This document shows, one piece after another, positions 25,232 to 35,491 of a stretch of DNA of 64,000 bases. The first letter of the stretch is position 1, and each line of letters begins with the position of its first letter. The notes below the pieces were generated by a model. It worked only from the letters and a program-made list of their open reading frames with translations. It was not told the origin of the DNA and searched no databases. The translations under genes were made by a program, and so were the position numbers. Origin of the DNA: Winogradskyella sp. PC-19 (GTDB lineage: Bacteria; Bacteroidota; Bacteroidia; Flavobacteriales; Flavobacteriaceae); assembly GCF_002163855.1 (NCBI RefSeq), contig NZ_CP019332.1, forward strand, positions 31,387 to 95,386, read 5' to 3'.

Positions 25232-26122
25232 CTATTTAGAAAATTGTTTAGCTACATTTTCTGCTTTTCTACTTTCTGAATAGTCATAGAAGCCTTCACC
25301 AGATTTTACACCAAGTTTACCAGCACGAACCATATTTACTAATAATGGACATGGTGCATACTTTGGGTTTTTAAATCCGTCGTACATAACGTTTAATATA
25401 GACAAACAAACATCTAGACCAATAAAGTCTGCTAGTTGAAGTGGTCCCATTGGGTGTGCCATACCAAGCTTCATTACAGTATCAATTTCTGTAACACCAG
25501 CTACACCATTATAAAGCGTTTCAATAGCTTCATTAAGCATTGGCATTAATATACGGTTTGCTACAAAACCTGGATAATCATTAACTTCTGTAGGGATTTT
25601 ACCTAATGTTTTAGATAATTCCATAATCGTATTAGTCACTTCATCACTTGTATTATAACCTCTGATGATTTCAACCAGTTTCATAATTGGTACAGGATTC
25701 ATAAAATGCATACCAATAACTAGTTCTGGTCTAGATGTTACAGCACCAATTTGTGTGATTGAAATTGAGGAAGTGTTTGTGGCTAAAATAGTATCATCAG
25801 GACATGCCTCATCAAGCTCTCTGAATATTTTAAGTTTTAAATCTAAATTTTCTGTTGCTGCTTCGACTACTAAGCTGGCAGATTCAACGCCTTCAGTGAT
25901 ACTTGTAAAAGTTTCTATGTTTCCTAATGTTTCAGATTTATCATCTTCTGATATTCTTTCTTTAGCCACCATTCTATCTAAATTTTTAGCAATGGTATCC
26001 ATGCCTTTTTTTAGAGATGCTTCACTTATGTCTATTAGTTGAACTTTAAAACCAGATTGTGCAAATGTGTGGGCTATTCCATTACCCATCGTTCCTGCGC
26101 CTATGACTGCTACGTTTTTCAT
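25232..26122 (-). CDS. 3-hydroxyacyl-CoA (3-hydroxybutyryl-CoA) dehydrogenase
   Basis: This 296-residue enzyme oxidises 3-hydroxyacyl-CoA with NAD+, in beta-oxidation or short-chain acyl-CoA interconversion. The NAD-binding glycine motif GAGTMGNGIAHTFAQSG lies at residues 8-24, TNTSSISITQIG near 115, catalytic histidine in GMHFMNPVP near 139, and the C-terminal domain signature with VNDYPGFVANRIL. The length fits the single-domain short type (Hbd/PaaH). It is 69 bases downstream of the Gfo/Idh gene and 9 bases upstream of DUF1015. Confidence 0.92.
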   Translation of the reverse strand: MKNVAVIGAGTMGNGIAHTFAQSGFKVQLIDISEASLKKGMDTIAKNLDRMVAKERISEDDKSETLGNIETFTSITEGVESASLVVEAATENLDLKLKIFRELDEACPDDTILATNTSSISITQIGAVTSRPELVIGMHFMNPVPIMKLVEIIRGYNTSDEVTNTIMELSKTLGKIPTEVNDYPGFVANRILMPMLNEAIETLYNGVAGVTEIDTVMKLGMAHPMGPLQLADFIGLDVCLSILNVMYDGFKNPKYAPCPLLVNMVRAGKLGVKSGEGFYDYSESRKAENVAKQFSK

Positions 26123-26191
26123 TGAGAATTATATTTATTCCTATTTAAATAAGAATTTATTTAATTAATTATTTGAATTGTTTTGTGAGAA

Positions 26192-27151
26192 TTAAAATTG
26201 ATTGATAATCATATTTGCAACACGCAAAGCCTCAGTACCATCATGTAGGGTTACTACTGGTTTTGTGTTGTTATTAATTGCGTCAGCAAATGTTTCTAAC
26301 TCGTCTAAAATTGCATTATTGTTTTCTATTTCAGGATTGTCGAAATAGATTTGTTTTTTTAAGCCTTCAGCATTTTGAAGAATCATATCGAAATCACCAG
26401 GGTTTTCTGGAGCATCTTTCATTTTTACAACTTCACATTTCTTTTCTAAGAAATCTACTGATATATAAGCATCCTTTTGAAAGAAACGTGTTTTGCGCAT
26501 GTTTTTTAATGAAATACGACTTGCTGTTAAGTTAGCTACACAACCATTTTTAAATTCAATACGGGCATTAGCAATATCTGGAGTTTCACTAATTACAGAA
26601 ACACCACTTGCGGATATGTGCTTCACAGGTGAGTTAACAACACTTAAAATAATGTCTATATCGTGTATCATTAAGTCCAAAACCACAGGGACATCAGTTC
26701 CTCGAGGGTTAAATTCTGCAAGACGATGTGTCTCGATAAACATTGGGTTTTCTATCTGGTCTTTTACACCAATAAAAGCAGGATTAAAACGCTCTACGTG
26801 ACCAACTTGCCCTTTAACGCCGTGCTCTGCAACCAAAGTTCTAATAGTTTCAGCCTCTTCGACTGTATTTGTAATTGGCTTTTCAATAAAAATATGTTTG
26901 CCTTTCGAAATTGCTTTTTTTGCACAATCATAATGGCTTAGTGTAGGTGTTACAATATCTACAACATCTACAGCATCAATCAATGCATCAATTGTATCAA
27001 AGTATTTGTAACCAAATTCTTCGACAACTTTTTGAGCATTTTCGGGATCAGCATCGTAAAAGCCAACTAGGTTATATTTTTTAGATTGGTTGAGTAATCT
27101 TAGATGAATTTTTCCAAGGTGACCAGCACCAAGAACACCAGCGTTTAGCAT
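26192..27151 (-). CDS. Gfo/Idh/MocA family oxidoreductase
   Basis: A 319-residue NAD(P)-dependent sugar- or cyclitol-type oxidoreductase. The Rossmann motif GAGHLGKIH is at residues 8-16, the family motif EKPITNTVEEA near 95-105, and a conserved histidine in MIHDIDI near residue 165. The substrate cannot be told. A -7 promoter box lies at 27168-27175, so this gene probably heads the minus-strand run through hbd and DUF1015. Divergent to pcm. Confidence 0.88.
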   Translation of the reverse strand: MLNAGVLGAGHLGKIHLRLLNQSKKYNLVGFYDADPENAQKVVEEFGYKYFDTIDALIDAVDVVDIVTPTLSHYDCAKKAISKGKHIFIEKPITNTVEEAETIRTLVAEHGVKGQVGHVERFNPAFIGVKDQIENPMFIETHRLAEFNPRGTDVPVVLDLMIHDIDIILSVVNSPVKHISASGVSVISETPDIANARIEFKNGCVANLTASRISLKNMRKTRFFQKDAYISVDFLEKKCEVVKMKDAPENPGDFDMILQNAEGLKKQIYFDNPEIENNNAILDELETFADAINNNTKPVVTLHDGTEALRVANMIINQF

Positions 27152-27167
27152 GTTTTTCTGTTTTTCA

Positions 27168-27175
27168 CAAAAATA
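27168..27175 (-). promoter_or_regulatory. -7 promoter element for the Gfo/Idh gene
   Basis: On the minus strand the bases read TATTTTTG, matching TAnnTTTG, 16 bases before the ATG at 27151. Confidence 0.5.
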
Positions 27176-27304
27176 ATCGTTTTCAATGAAAAATATCGAA
27201 AAGCAATTATAAAAAACTATTAATTCAATAATATAATACTGAATAAAATTATGTTGGAATTTGCTGTTTGTTGAATTATTTTAGCATTAACTAAACTACC
27301 ATTT

Positions 27305-27946
27305 TTGAAAGATACATTTAAGCATCAAGGTATGCGACAACAATTAGTTCAGATTCTTATAGATAAAGGAATAAAGGACGAAAAAGTTATGGCGGCTATT
27401 GCAAAAATACCAAGACACTTGTTTATGGATTCTGGTTTTATAGATCATGCATATCAAGACAAGGCGTTTCCTATTGGTGCAGATCAGACCATTTCTCAAC
27501 CATACACTGTCGCTTTTCAATCTGAGTTGATGCAAATAAAATCTGGAGATAAAGTTCTTGAAATAGGAACGGGTAGTGGTTATCAAACTGCTGTATTAAT
27601 AGAGTTAGGTGCTAAGGTATTTTCTATTGAACGCCAAAAAGAGCTGTTTAAAAAAACATCTAAATTTTTACCAAAATTAGGTTATCGTGCTAAGAAATTA
27701 ATTTTTGGCGATGGCTATAAGGGCTTACCTGATGAAGCACCTTTTAAAAGTATAATTGTTACTGCTGGCGCACCGTTTGTTCCCAAACCACTATTATCTC
27801 AATTAGAAATTGGCGGACGCTTGATTATCCCTGTAGGAGACGCTATACAAACAATGAACCTTTTCATAAGAAAAGGACCAAAGGAATTTGAACAGCACGA
27901 ACTCGGTGAGTTTCGTTTTGTGCCCCTTTTAGAGGATAAGAATTGA
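27305..27946 (+). CDS. pcm: Protein-L-isoaspartate O-methyltransferase
   Basis: Pcm methylates isoaspartyl residues so that damaged proteins can be repaired, using S-adenosylmethionine. The 213-residue protein has IPRHLFMDSGF, the DQTISQPYTVA substrate motif and the SAM-binding motif LEIGTGSGYQTA around residues 80-91, then FGDGYKGLPDEAPF. The start is TTG at 27305; the first ATG at 27332 would cut off the conserved start KDTFKHQG. It stands alone before the hybrid kinase gene. Confidence 0.93.
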   Translation: MKDTFKHQGMRQQLVQILIDKGIKDEKVMAAIAKIPRHLFMDSGFIDHAYQDKAFPIGADQTISQPYTVAFQSELMQIKSGDKVLEIGTGSGYQTAVLIELGAKVFSIERQKELFKKTSKFLPKLGYRAKKLIFGDGYKGLPDEAPFKSIIVTAGAPFVPKPLLSQLEIGGRLIIPVGDAIQTMNLFIRKGPKEFEQHELGEFRFVPLLEDKN

Positions 27947-28086
27947 TGTGTATCAGATATTTATTAATGAAATCTTACTTTTTGAATACTAAAATTCATA
28001 TTTAAATATATATAATAATATTTCTGGCAGATTATTATTATTTTAGTTATCCCTGATAATCAAATTAATAAATAAACCTACATCTA

Positions 28087-30327
28087 ATGCCTGCTAAATT
28101 AACTAACGCTTTCCTGTGCTCTATATGCATAATATTTATTTCATTCTCTCAAAATAAAAATAGTAAAGCACCTTTATTAGATGTAGTTGCTACTAATTTT
28201 AATGCAGTAGAGTTAGATTCTATTTCTAAAGAACTCCTTACTGAGTTTAGGAGAGCTAATTATAATGTAATTCTCGAAAAAGGACCAGCGCTTTTAAAAA
28301 ATGCAATTGCTTTGAATGATTCTGAGCTAGAGTTAAGAATGAGCAATGCTATTGGTAATACTTTTATTCAACTTGAAGATTTTGATAATGCAAACCTGTT
28401 TTTTAACAAAGCATTGAAGGTGTCTGAAAAACAAAACGATACGCTTGCAGTAGTAAATACATATATAAATTTTGGGAATACCTATTTTAAGACTGATAGA
28501 AAAAAATCTGCAGAGTATTTTGAAAAAGGGTTGAAGATTGATTATGGTGGAAAAAGAAGTAATCTTGTTAAATACATCTTGCACAATAACCTTGCAGAGC
28601 AGTATATGGAAATGAAAGATATAAATGCTGCTAAGTATCAATTAAACAAAGCTATAAGTTATTTAGAATCAAAAGATTTAGAACAAATGCGTCCTTCTTT
28701 TAAAGGTGCAATAAAGTATATTGAAGCAGGTATAAACATGCTAGAAAATGATACAGAATTGGCTATCACTAATACGTTAAAATCGTTAGAGTATAAAGAA
28801 TATTTAGATGAGACTTATAGGTTAGGAAACTATAAACGCTTACTAAAAGCTTATGAATTAACTGGCGATTTTATAAATGCAGTTAACACCTATAGAGTTT
28901 ATGATTCCTTGACCAATATAAAATATGAAAAAGATAAAATTAAGCAGCTTCAAATTGCAAGAATTGAAATGAGCATGGATAAAATGAAGCAAGATTTAAT
29001 TGAGTCAGAATTGAAAAATGAATTAGTCTTGCAGAAGGCTAATAGAGATAGGATATATTTAATTTCACTCGTGGTTTTTAGTATGTTTTTAGTTCTAGCA
29101 TTTGTTTTTTTAATTTGGTTAAGAAAAAAAAGAGAAAAGCTTTTAATTGGACTAAAGATTAAAAATAAACAGTATCTAAAAGCTAAAGAGAAGTCAGAAA
29201 AATTAGCTAAGAGTAATACACGTTTTTTATCAACAATTAGTCACGAATTAAGAACACCACTCTATGGTATAATAGGATTATCCTCATCATTTTTAAATAA
29301 CCCAAAGCTAAATGACTTTAAAGATGATTTTAATTCTTTGAAATTTTCTGCAGATTATTTACTGTCTTTAGTTAATGATGTTTTAAACATTAATAAATTT
29401 TCATCCGCAAATGGAAAGGAGCTTAATAATTTAAATTTTGACCTAAAACAACTACTAGATAATGTAGTAGAGTCTTTTTCCTTTCTCAATGAAAAACATA
29501 ACAATAAAGTCTCAGTTAATATAGATTCCCGTATCTCTAATGTAATTTATGGTGATAAAAATAAACTGCTTCAAATTTTATTTAATTTAACTAGTAATGC
29601 TAGTAAATTTACGGAGGATGGCTCTATAGTTATAAGTGTAACTCATAAAGAAAATTTTAACGATAAGTTGAATTTAAATTTTGAAGTAAAAGATACCGGA
29701 CGTGGTATTCATCCAGATGATCAAAGAACTGTTTTTGATGAATTTTCCCAGGCAAAAGATTCTATTGATGATGATATTGTAGGGACTGGGTTAGGTTTAA
29801 CTATAGTAAATAAAATTTTAAAAGTTTTTGGAACCGAGTTGCAAATGCATAGTGTTTATAATGAAGGAACTACTTTTTCTTTTAATATCGAATTAGCTGT
29901 AGGAGACGAAAAAAAATTATATAAGAGTAAAGTTATTAAAGATATTGAATACCTTAAAGGAAAAAATATATTGATAGTTGATGATAATAAAATTAATAGA
30001 CTTGTTACCAGAAAATTGCTAGACCAACACGGTATGATTTATGCTTCCGCTAAAAACGGTAAGGAAGCTGTAAGTCTGGCTAAAAATAATACCTTCGATT
30101 ATATTTTAATGGATATTAATATGCCTGTAATGAATGGTATAGAGGCTAGTAAATTAATAAGAAAGTTTGATACAACAACTCCAATCATAGCTCTAACTGC
30201 AACAGACTTTCTTGATCCTAAAAAAGAGATTTTATGTCATGGAATTGACGCTATAATTGTAAAACCATATACTACTGAAGCTCTTATATCTAAATTCCTG
30301 TATTTAGAAAAGAATAAAGAGAATTAG
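28087..30327 (+). CDS. TPR hybrid sensor histidine kinase with receiver domain
   Basis: A 746-residue one-protein signalling system. An N-terminal signal or anchor sequence is followed by TPR-type helical repeats (about residues 65-275), a coiled segment, one membrane helix at about 322-344, the dimerisation domain with phosphoacceptor H386 in STISHELRTPLYG, an ATPase domain with NLTSNASKFT, KDTGRGIHPDD and GTGLGLTIV, and a receiver domain with D676 in YILMDINMP. No separate regulator gene lies nearby. The input could be a periplasmic or peptide-type signal read by the TPRs, which is inference. Confidence 0.88.
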   Translation: MPAKLTNAFLCSICIIFISFSQNKNSKAPLLDVVATNFNAVELDSISKELLTEFRRANYNVILEKGPALLKNAIALNDSELELRMSNAIGNTFIQLEDFDNANLFFNKALKVSEKQNDTLAVVNTYINFGNTYFKTDRKKSAEYFEKGLKIDYGGKRSNLVKYILHNNLAEQYMEMKDINAAKYQLNKAISYLESKDLEQMRPSFKGAIKYIEAGINMLENDTELAITNTLKSLEYKEYLDETYRLGNYKRLLKAYELTGDFINAVNTYRVYDSLTNIKYEKDKIKQLQIARIEMSMDKMKQDLIESELKNELVLQKANRDRIYLISLVVFSMFLVLAFVFLIWLRKKREKLLIGLKIKNKQYLKAKEKSEKLAKSNTRFLSTISHELRTPLYGIIGLSSSFLNNPKLNDFKDDFNSLKFSADYLLSLVNDVLNINKFSSANGKELNNLNFDLKQLLDNVVESFSFLNEKHNNKVSVNIDSRISNVIYGDKNKLLQILFNLTSNASKFTEDGSIVISVTHKENFNDKLNLNFEVKDTGRGIHPDDQRTVFDEFSQAKDSIDDDIVGTGLGLTIVNKILKVFGTELQMHSVYNEGTTFSFNIELAVGDEKKLYKSKVIKDIEYLKGKNILIVDDNKINRLVTRKLLDQHGMIYASAKNGKEAVSLAKNNTFDYILMDINMPVMNGIEASKLIRKFDTTTPIIALTATDFLDPKKEILCHGIDAIIVKPYTTEALISKFLYLEKNKEN

Positions 30328-30347
30328 ATAGAAATTTAATATTCGTA

Positions 30348-30365
30348 ATTAAAGGTGTCTTTAAT
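30348..30365. terminator. Weak hairpin between convergent genes
   Basis: attaaag (30348-30354) pairs with ctttaat (30359-30365) around a 4-base loop. It is an all-but-one A/T stem without a clear T run, so a terminator role is doubtful. Confidence 0.3.
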
Positions 30366-30382
30366 AAACTTAGTTTAATATT

Positions 30383-32215
30383 CTAATCTATTGCCTTCTT
30401 ATAAGCACTTTTACCACCAACTACTGGCAAACTCAATGTTGTTTTGTTTAGTTTGATTGATAACTCTGTACCAGCTTTTGGATGTAATGTAAACTCTGGG
30501 TCACTAGAAAAAATCATAAGACCAATTTGCTGTCCTTTTTTGATAATTTGGTCGTCTGGTTGTAAATCGAAATTTACCGTGTAAAACTTCCCAGGTTTTA
30601 AATCTTCCTCATCAGTTAAGGACTTGTAGTTTTTTGGGTCAGCCCAACTTCTTGTGATTAAATTTTCGGTAATCTTAATTTTTTCTCCATCTTCAAATGG
30701 TAAAGAAACTAAATAAGCAGATAGGTTAACTGCTGACTTATTTGATGATAGAGCAACACTCACTTTTGCCACTCCTGAAATATGTAAATCTTGCTTCAAA
30801 GTAGTCGTTACATATAATAATCTATTCTGAGAATTTTCTGATTTCACTAAGTCTTCCCATGAGAAGCTAACATCATCAGTTAGTTTTTCGGTAGCTTTAT
30901 TACCTTTTGATGTTGTTAATCCACCTGCTTTATTTCCGCCAGAGGTCAAATTTAAAACAACGTCTTGTGCATCTGGATTCGGGTAATCTTTATAAGCTGT
31001 TGGTTCTTGTCTGCTATCGTATTCTCTAACTATATAGGCTTTGTTTTCTTCATTTTCTACACCATTATCAATACCATGTAGGTATTTGGTAAACCATTTA
31101 TTCATCTGAGATGTTGGTGGTGGTCCACCATGACCATTTTGATGGTAATAAATCTTTGTATCTAGTCCCATTTCTTTTGCTTTCATATAAATACGATAGC
31201 TATGTTCTGGCATTACATTCCAATCGTTAAAACCATGAGACATAAATAATGCTGCTTTCATGTTTTTCATCTTTGGTAAATAGTCGCGATTGTACCAAAA
31301 ATCGTTCATATCACCGGTTTGTCTATCCATACCATTCATTAATTCAGTATCACGAACAGTTTTGTTGTTGTACGCACGTTTATCTTCATCGCCACTATGG
31401 ACAAAGTCATAAAGAACATCTATATCTTCACCTAAATAACCACCAGGAGAACGAACTAATCCGTTAGAACGGTAATAATGATACGATGAGGTATTAGGCG
31501 CAATTGGGATAATAGCTTCTAAACCCTCAACACCAGTCGTTGCAGCTGCCAATGGAAGTGTGCCGTTATATGAAGTTCCTGTCATACCTATTTTTCCGGT
31601 TGACCAATACGCTTTAATTTCTTCAGAACCATTTCGTTCTGTAAATCCTTTTGCTTTTCCTGTTAACCATTGTATTACAGCTTTTGGAGCTAATTCTTCA
31701 TTAAGACCACCAATTGTTGGTGCGCCATCGGACAATCCAGTTCCAGGAGACGAAGAGTGCACAACAATATAGCCTCTAGGTACCCATTTTCTAATATGAG
31801 AGTTAGAAATTATTGGACGTTTTCCTCTGCGTTTTACTTCTGGATGAAAACGTTCTTCTCCAATCTCTCCGATTTCATGTTTTACATTCCACATCGTACC
31901 AGGTGCATCAGCAGCAACGCCGGCAAAATATGGACTTGTTACATAAATGACAGGTAATTGTAAACCTTCGGTTTCTGTTTGCTCAGGTCGCGTAACAGAT
32001 ACATGCATTCGGTCTAGCTCACCATCACCATCAGTGTCAAATTCTGTTTCTACCCAAAGGTCATGTCGTAAGTATTTTGATGCGTCACTAAAGGCTTCAA
32101 CAATTTGTGCTTCACCATCTTTAAAAATTAGTTTTGCTTTTTCTTGAGCTATACTAATAAGTGAAATTGAAAGTGCTAAAACTAATGTTGTTATAGTCTT
32201 TAAGTAATATTTCAT
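30383..32215 (-). CDS. CocE/NonD-type (peptidase S15) hydrolase
   Basis: A 610-residue exported alpha/beta hydrolase (signal peptide MKYYLKTITTLVLALSISLISIAQ). The catalytic triad can be placed: S215 in GMTGTSYNG, D331 in HGFNDWNVMP and H362 in HQNGHGGPP. The spacing of 116 and 31 residues resembles Xaa-Pro dipeptidyl-peptidases of family S15. A C-terminal jelly-roll domain begins near residue 410. A periplasmic X-Pro peptidase or acyl hydrolase is likely. It forms its own unit, convergent with the hybrid kinase gene. Confidence 0.87.
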   Translation of the reverse strand: MKYYLKTITTLVLALSISLISIAQEKAKLIFKDGEAQIVEAFSDASKYLRHDLWVETEFDTDGDGELDRMHVSVTRPEQTETEGLQLPVIYVTSPYFAGVAADAPGTMWNVKHEIGEIGEERFHPEVKRRGKRPIISNSHIRKWVPRGYIVVHSSSPGTGLSDGAPTIGGLNEELAPKAVIQWLTGKAKGFTERNGSEEIKAYWSTGKIGMTGTSYNGTLPLAAATTGVEGLEAIIPIAPNTSSYHYYRSNGLVRSPGGYLGEDIDVLYDFVHSGDEDKRAYNNKTVRDTELMNGMDRQTGDMNDFWYNRDYLPKMKNMKAALFMSHGFNDWNVMPEHSYRIYMKAKEMGLDTKIYYHQNGHGGPPPTSQMNKWFTKYLHGIDNGVENEENKAYIVREYDSRQEPTAYKDYPNPDAQDVVLNLTSGGNKAGGLTTSKGNKATEKLTDDVSFSWEDLVKSENSQNRLLYVTTTLKQDLHISGVAKVSVALSSNKSAVNLSAYLVSLPFEDGEKIKITENLITRSWADPKNYKSLTDEEDLKPGKFYTVNFDLQPDDQIIKKGQQIGLMIFSSDPEFTLHPKAGTELSIKLNKTTLSLPVVGGKSAYKKAID

Positions 32216-32330
32216 AATAGGAATTGTGTTCTTTGATGTTAAAAATAAGCACTAATGCTTAAACCACAAATGACTTTAAGGTTTTGTTTGGTAAACTGTT
32301 GATATATTAAATACTGTTTATTACCTAATA

Positions 32331-32858
32331 TTAATTCTTTGGTAAATATTTATTAGGAATTGGAGTAGTTTCAGATTCTTGCATCCAATAGATGTTTATA
32401 ATCCACCAACGCTTTCCGTCATTTAAAAGCTGAATACTGTTAATACCTCTCATAAATGGTTTGGTATCTGCTTTACTTCTAAAAGATTCGTAAGTACTAA
32501 AGACTTGTGTGATGTTACCAAAAGTGTCAGTAGTTCGAGCAATTTCTACTTCATGAAATCCATTTTCTAAGAGCCATTTTCCTGAGGTTTTTATATAATC
32601 ATCAGGTGACATAAAACGTGCAATAGTTTCTTGGTCTTTATTTTTTCCAGTAGGAATCAACTTGGCATTTGGATGAAATAAATGCTTGAATAACTCCCAG
32701 TTTCTTTCAACACCTTTATCTCCTGATATTACCGAATATAATGTCTCAATTGTACTGTCTAAAGTTGAAACGTTTTTAGAGTAATCTGGTGTTTCTTTTT
32801 CTTGTCCTAATAGGTTAAGCCCAACAGATAAAGTAAGTAAAACGATTAATTTTTTCAT
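32331..32858 (-). CDS. Secreted NTF2-like (SnoaL/DUF4440-type) protein
   Basis: A 175-residue protein with signal peptide MKKLIVLLTLSVGLNLLGQ and an NTF2-like cone fold: DSTIETLYSVISGDKGVERNW helix at the start, LFHPNAKLIP, then strands ending WWIINIYWMQE. It may bind a small molecule or be a hydrolase-like domain; no catalytic residues can be named with confidence. It lies 62 bases after the DUF5686 gene on the same strand. Confidence 0.7.
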   Translation of the reverse strand: MKKLIVLLTLSVGLNLLGQEKETPDYSKNVSTLDSTIETLYSVISGDKGVERNWELFKHLFHPNAKLIPTGKNKDQETIARFMSPDDYIKTSGKWLLENGFHEVEIARTTDTFGNITQVFSTYESFRSKADTKPFMRGINSIQLLNDGKRWWIINIYWMQESETTPIPNKYLPKN

Positions 32859-32920
32859 GATTCAATTTTATTATAATTATGAAATTCCTTTTGGTTTCTC
32901 ATTCGGTGTGACAAAAGCGT

Positions 32921-35380
32921 CTAGAAAAACTTTAGGCCAAACACAAAAGCATCGCCCTGATACCCGTTTTGGTAAGACCTAATATAATCAAATCTTAAAA
33001 AACGCCATTTACCCCAACCAATATTGTCTAAACCTATAGAGAATTCTTGATAAGGTTTATTATCAGGTGTTGAAAGGTTATGAGCACCGACAACGAGATT
33101 AAAATTAAGCTTATTTAGTAATGGTATTTTTCCTAAAATAAAACCATTAAAATCGTGTTCGGCATGCATTTCTAAATAACTGTCATTGGTACTTGCATCG
33201 TAATACCCTAAGTTGTTAAAAACATTAGTGTAGTTGCCACGACGGCTAAAATTAATTTGATTTCCATTAAAATGTTGAAAATCCATGAAGGCAATATCAT
33301 CGGCGTTAAAAAACTTCCCACCTCTTATATTATAGCCAAAACGCCCTTTATTACCTACAGTAAATGACTGGTACAATCGCGCTTTGATTTGGTCAAAATT
33401 ATAATCGCTATTTGTAGTGCCAAGACCTTTTTCATAACCTAATATAAGCGTTGGATACTTGTCATTAGAAATATTAAACTTACTATCAGGATAACTTAAA
33501 TAATTTTGCCCAAAATTGATTCTTGCCGAAAGATTAAACTTTACGATATTGTGATTTTCAAATGGTGCTACACCAAAAGCAGTTTCATTTAATGGATTAT
33601 TACTTGTGTATGATTTATCTGCTTCAGGATAAAAGGTTTGGTCAGTTGTATTAAAAAGCGCACTTCGTCTTTCATAACTTAAATTTGAATTGATTCTAAA
33701 ACCATTAAATAATTCTTCTGAATAACCTGCTTGTATAAACTGACGCTCGTATAGCTTCATGTAGTTTTCTATAAAAAACAGAGAAGCAACAGTATTCTCG
33801 GTCTTAGAGATTGGATTAGTTGCATTAAACTGATTTACAGTAACACCACCAGCTAGGCTAACAAAAGAGCGACTAACATTATTGAATTTATAAGTTAAAA
33901 CTCCGGTAGCTCTTAATCTATCGTCCGAAAAGCCATAATTTATATTTGCAGTTGCCGAAAAGTAGCGCCTAAATTCGTCATAACTTTTTCTATAAAATAT
34001 GTTGGCATTAGCATTCCAACCTTGAACGGTATTAAAGGAGCTTTCCGTAATAGGTATATCAAAACCAAAACTGTAATCTTTATGAGAGTTTTGATAGGTG
34101 TAACCCAAAAGATTACCTAATTTAAATTTGTTTCGAGCTCTGTCTACAGAATCTAAATATGGTTTAGATTCTCTCACTAACTGGATACTATCTTTTTTGA
34201 CATAATCTGTTACCTCTTCTTTTGTTAATGGTACAGGTCTAATTTTATTCCAATACAATGAATCTTTTTTGTTGGCTTCATTCTCAAATGCTACTAATTC
34301 TCTACCAAAATCCTTTTTAGAAATTGATGGGTTAAATGTGTAATTGCTATATACAGCAGTAAATCGGCCATCTCCTTTGATTCCAAAAAGCCCATATTTA
34401 AAATCTATACTCTGAGATATTTTTGCCCAAATATCATCAGTTTGTGAGTAAGAGAAGTTTTGTTTTAATGTAATGGTATCTACTACTGGAATTCTGGCTT
34501 GAGCTCCAGTAATATCTAATTCTAGTGCGTAAATTGTCCATTGGTCTTCGACTATATAAATAGTTCCAGAAAAAATTGGGTCATTTTCACGTTTTGGAGT
34601 CACAATTATTTTATTGATGAGGTTTCCGCGGTCATCATAGAATACGCCATCTAATTTATAGCGATAATATCCAAAAGCATTATTGGCAATTGGAGATATA
34701 ATCTGATTACCAAAAGGGATAGTGTTATTGTAAAAATTATAGTTAACGTCTTGTGCGTTGTTAAAACTGAAACCATTATCATCGCCACTGACTTTAGAGG
34801 CTATAATTTTTTCTTTAAGCTTATCAGGCCTTAAAAATTGAAGCTTAGAAATGGTTTCTGAAAGATAAATAATACCACTTCTGGTAGAATCTAGTCCATC
34901 AATTTCTACCTCTTGGCCAAGAAATTTTTCTGGTGCATCTTCAATTTTTATTAATCCGCGAGAGTAGAAATCAGAATAGTAACTCTTTATTTTTTCAAGA
35001 TTTTCCTTTCGCTTTGCTATAGTCTTGCGCATTATAATATTTGCAGGATTTTCTTCGGAATTTATTACAACTTCATCTAAAGAAACGTTTTCTTCTTCTA
35101 GAGTTATATTCATGGTATATGGAAGTTCTTTTACCTCTATAGATTTCTTAATCGTTTTGTAACCCAAATACTGAAATACTAAATTGTAATTTTTTATTTC
35201 AGTGACATTTAATTCATAGTTTCCTGCATCGTTAGTAGTTGTTCCTTTATAAGTGTTTTCTATATATACATTAACGAAAGGTAGCGGCTGGTTTTTAGCA
35301 TCTGTAATTTTACCTCTGATTTGAGAAAATGAGAAAAATGTTGTGAAAAGTAATACAGTAAAAAGTAGAGTTCTTTGCAT
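32921..35380 (-). CDS. DUF5686 / carboxypeptidase-like regulatory domain outer-membrane protein
   Basis: An 819-residue exported protein (signal peptide MQRTLLFTVLLFTTFFSFSQ). Residues about 21-105 are a CarboxypepD_reg-like beta domain (IRGKITDAKNQPLPFVNVYI; VFQYLGYKT). The rest matches DUF5686: SYYSDFYSRG near 130, VEDQWTIYALELDITG near 280, then a long series of amphipathic strands ending in FVFGLKFF with a terminal Phe, as expected for an outer-membrane beta-barrel. No TonB plug is evident. Its function is unknown. It may be cotranscribed with the NTF2-like gene downstream. Confidence 0.83.
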   Translation of the reverse strand: MQRTLLFTVLLFTTFFSFSQIRGKITDAKNQPLPFVNVYIENTYKGTTTNDAGNYELNVTEIKNYNLVFQYLGYKTIKKSIEVKELPYTMNITLEEENVSLDEVVINSEENPANIIMRKTIAKRKENLEKIKSYYSDFYSRGLIKIEDAPEKFLGQEVEIDGLDSTRSGIIYLSETISKLQFLRPDKLKEKIIASKVSGDDNGFSFNNAQDVNYNFYNNTIPFGNQIISPIANNAFGYYRYKLDGVFYDDRGNLINKIIVTPKRENDPIFSGTIYIVEDQWTIYALELDITGAQARIPVVDTITLKQNFSYSQTDDIWAKISQSIDFKYGLFGIKGDGRFTAVYSNYTFNPSISKKDFGRELVAFENEANKKDSLYWNKIRPVPLTKEEVTDYVKKDSIQLVRESKPYLDSVDRARNKFKLGNLLGYTYQNSHKDYSFGFDIPITESSFNTVQGWNANANIFYRKSYDEFRRYFSATANINYGFSDDRLRATGVLTYKFNNVSRSFVSLAGGVTVNQFNATNPISKTENTVASLFFIENYMKLYERQFIQAGYSEELFNGFRINSNLSYERRSALFNTTDQTFYPEADKSYTSNNPLNETAFGVAPFENHNIVKFNLSARINFGQNYLSYPDSKFNISNDKYPTLILGYEKGLGTTNSDYNFDQIKARLYQSFTVGNKGRFGYNIRGGKFFNADDIAFMDFQHFNGNQINFSRRGNYTNVFNNLGYYDASTNDSYLEMHAEHDFNGFILGKIPLLNKLNFNLVVGAHNLSTPDNKPYQEFSIGLDNIGWGKWRFLRFDYIRSYQNGYQGDAFVFGLKFF

Positions 35381-35491
35381 GCTTATGATTTGATGATTTA
35401 TTTATATAGACGTGACAATTTAAAAAATGGTTGCCTTAAAAATCAAACATAGATTAAAACTTAACGTACTAACGTTAGAGCTATCCTAAAA

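Noticed and set aside
25665-26042. 125-residue open frame opposite the hydroxyacyl-CoA dehydrogenase gene
   Set aside because: It is a shadow of a well-conserved gene in another frame, with no recognisable domain and no promoter box.
35469-35478. CTAACGTTAG palindrome near the 3' end of smpB as an operator
   Set aside because: It is a short palindrome in AT-rich DNA at a gene end, with no partner site; chance is likely.
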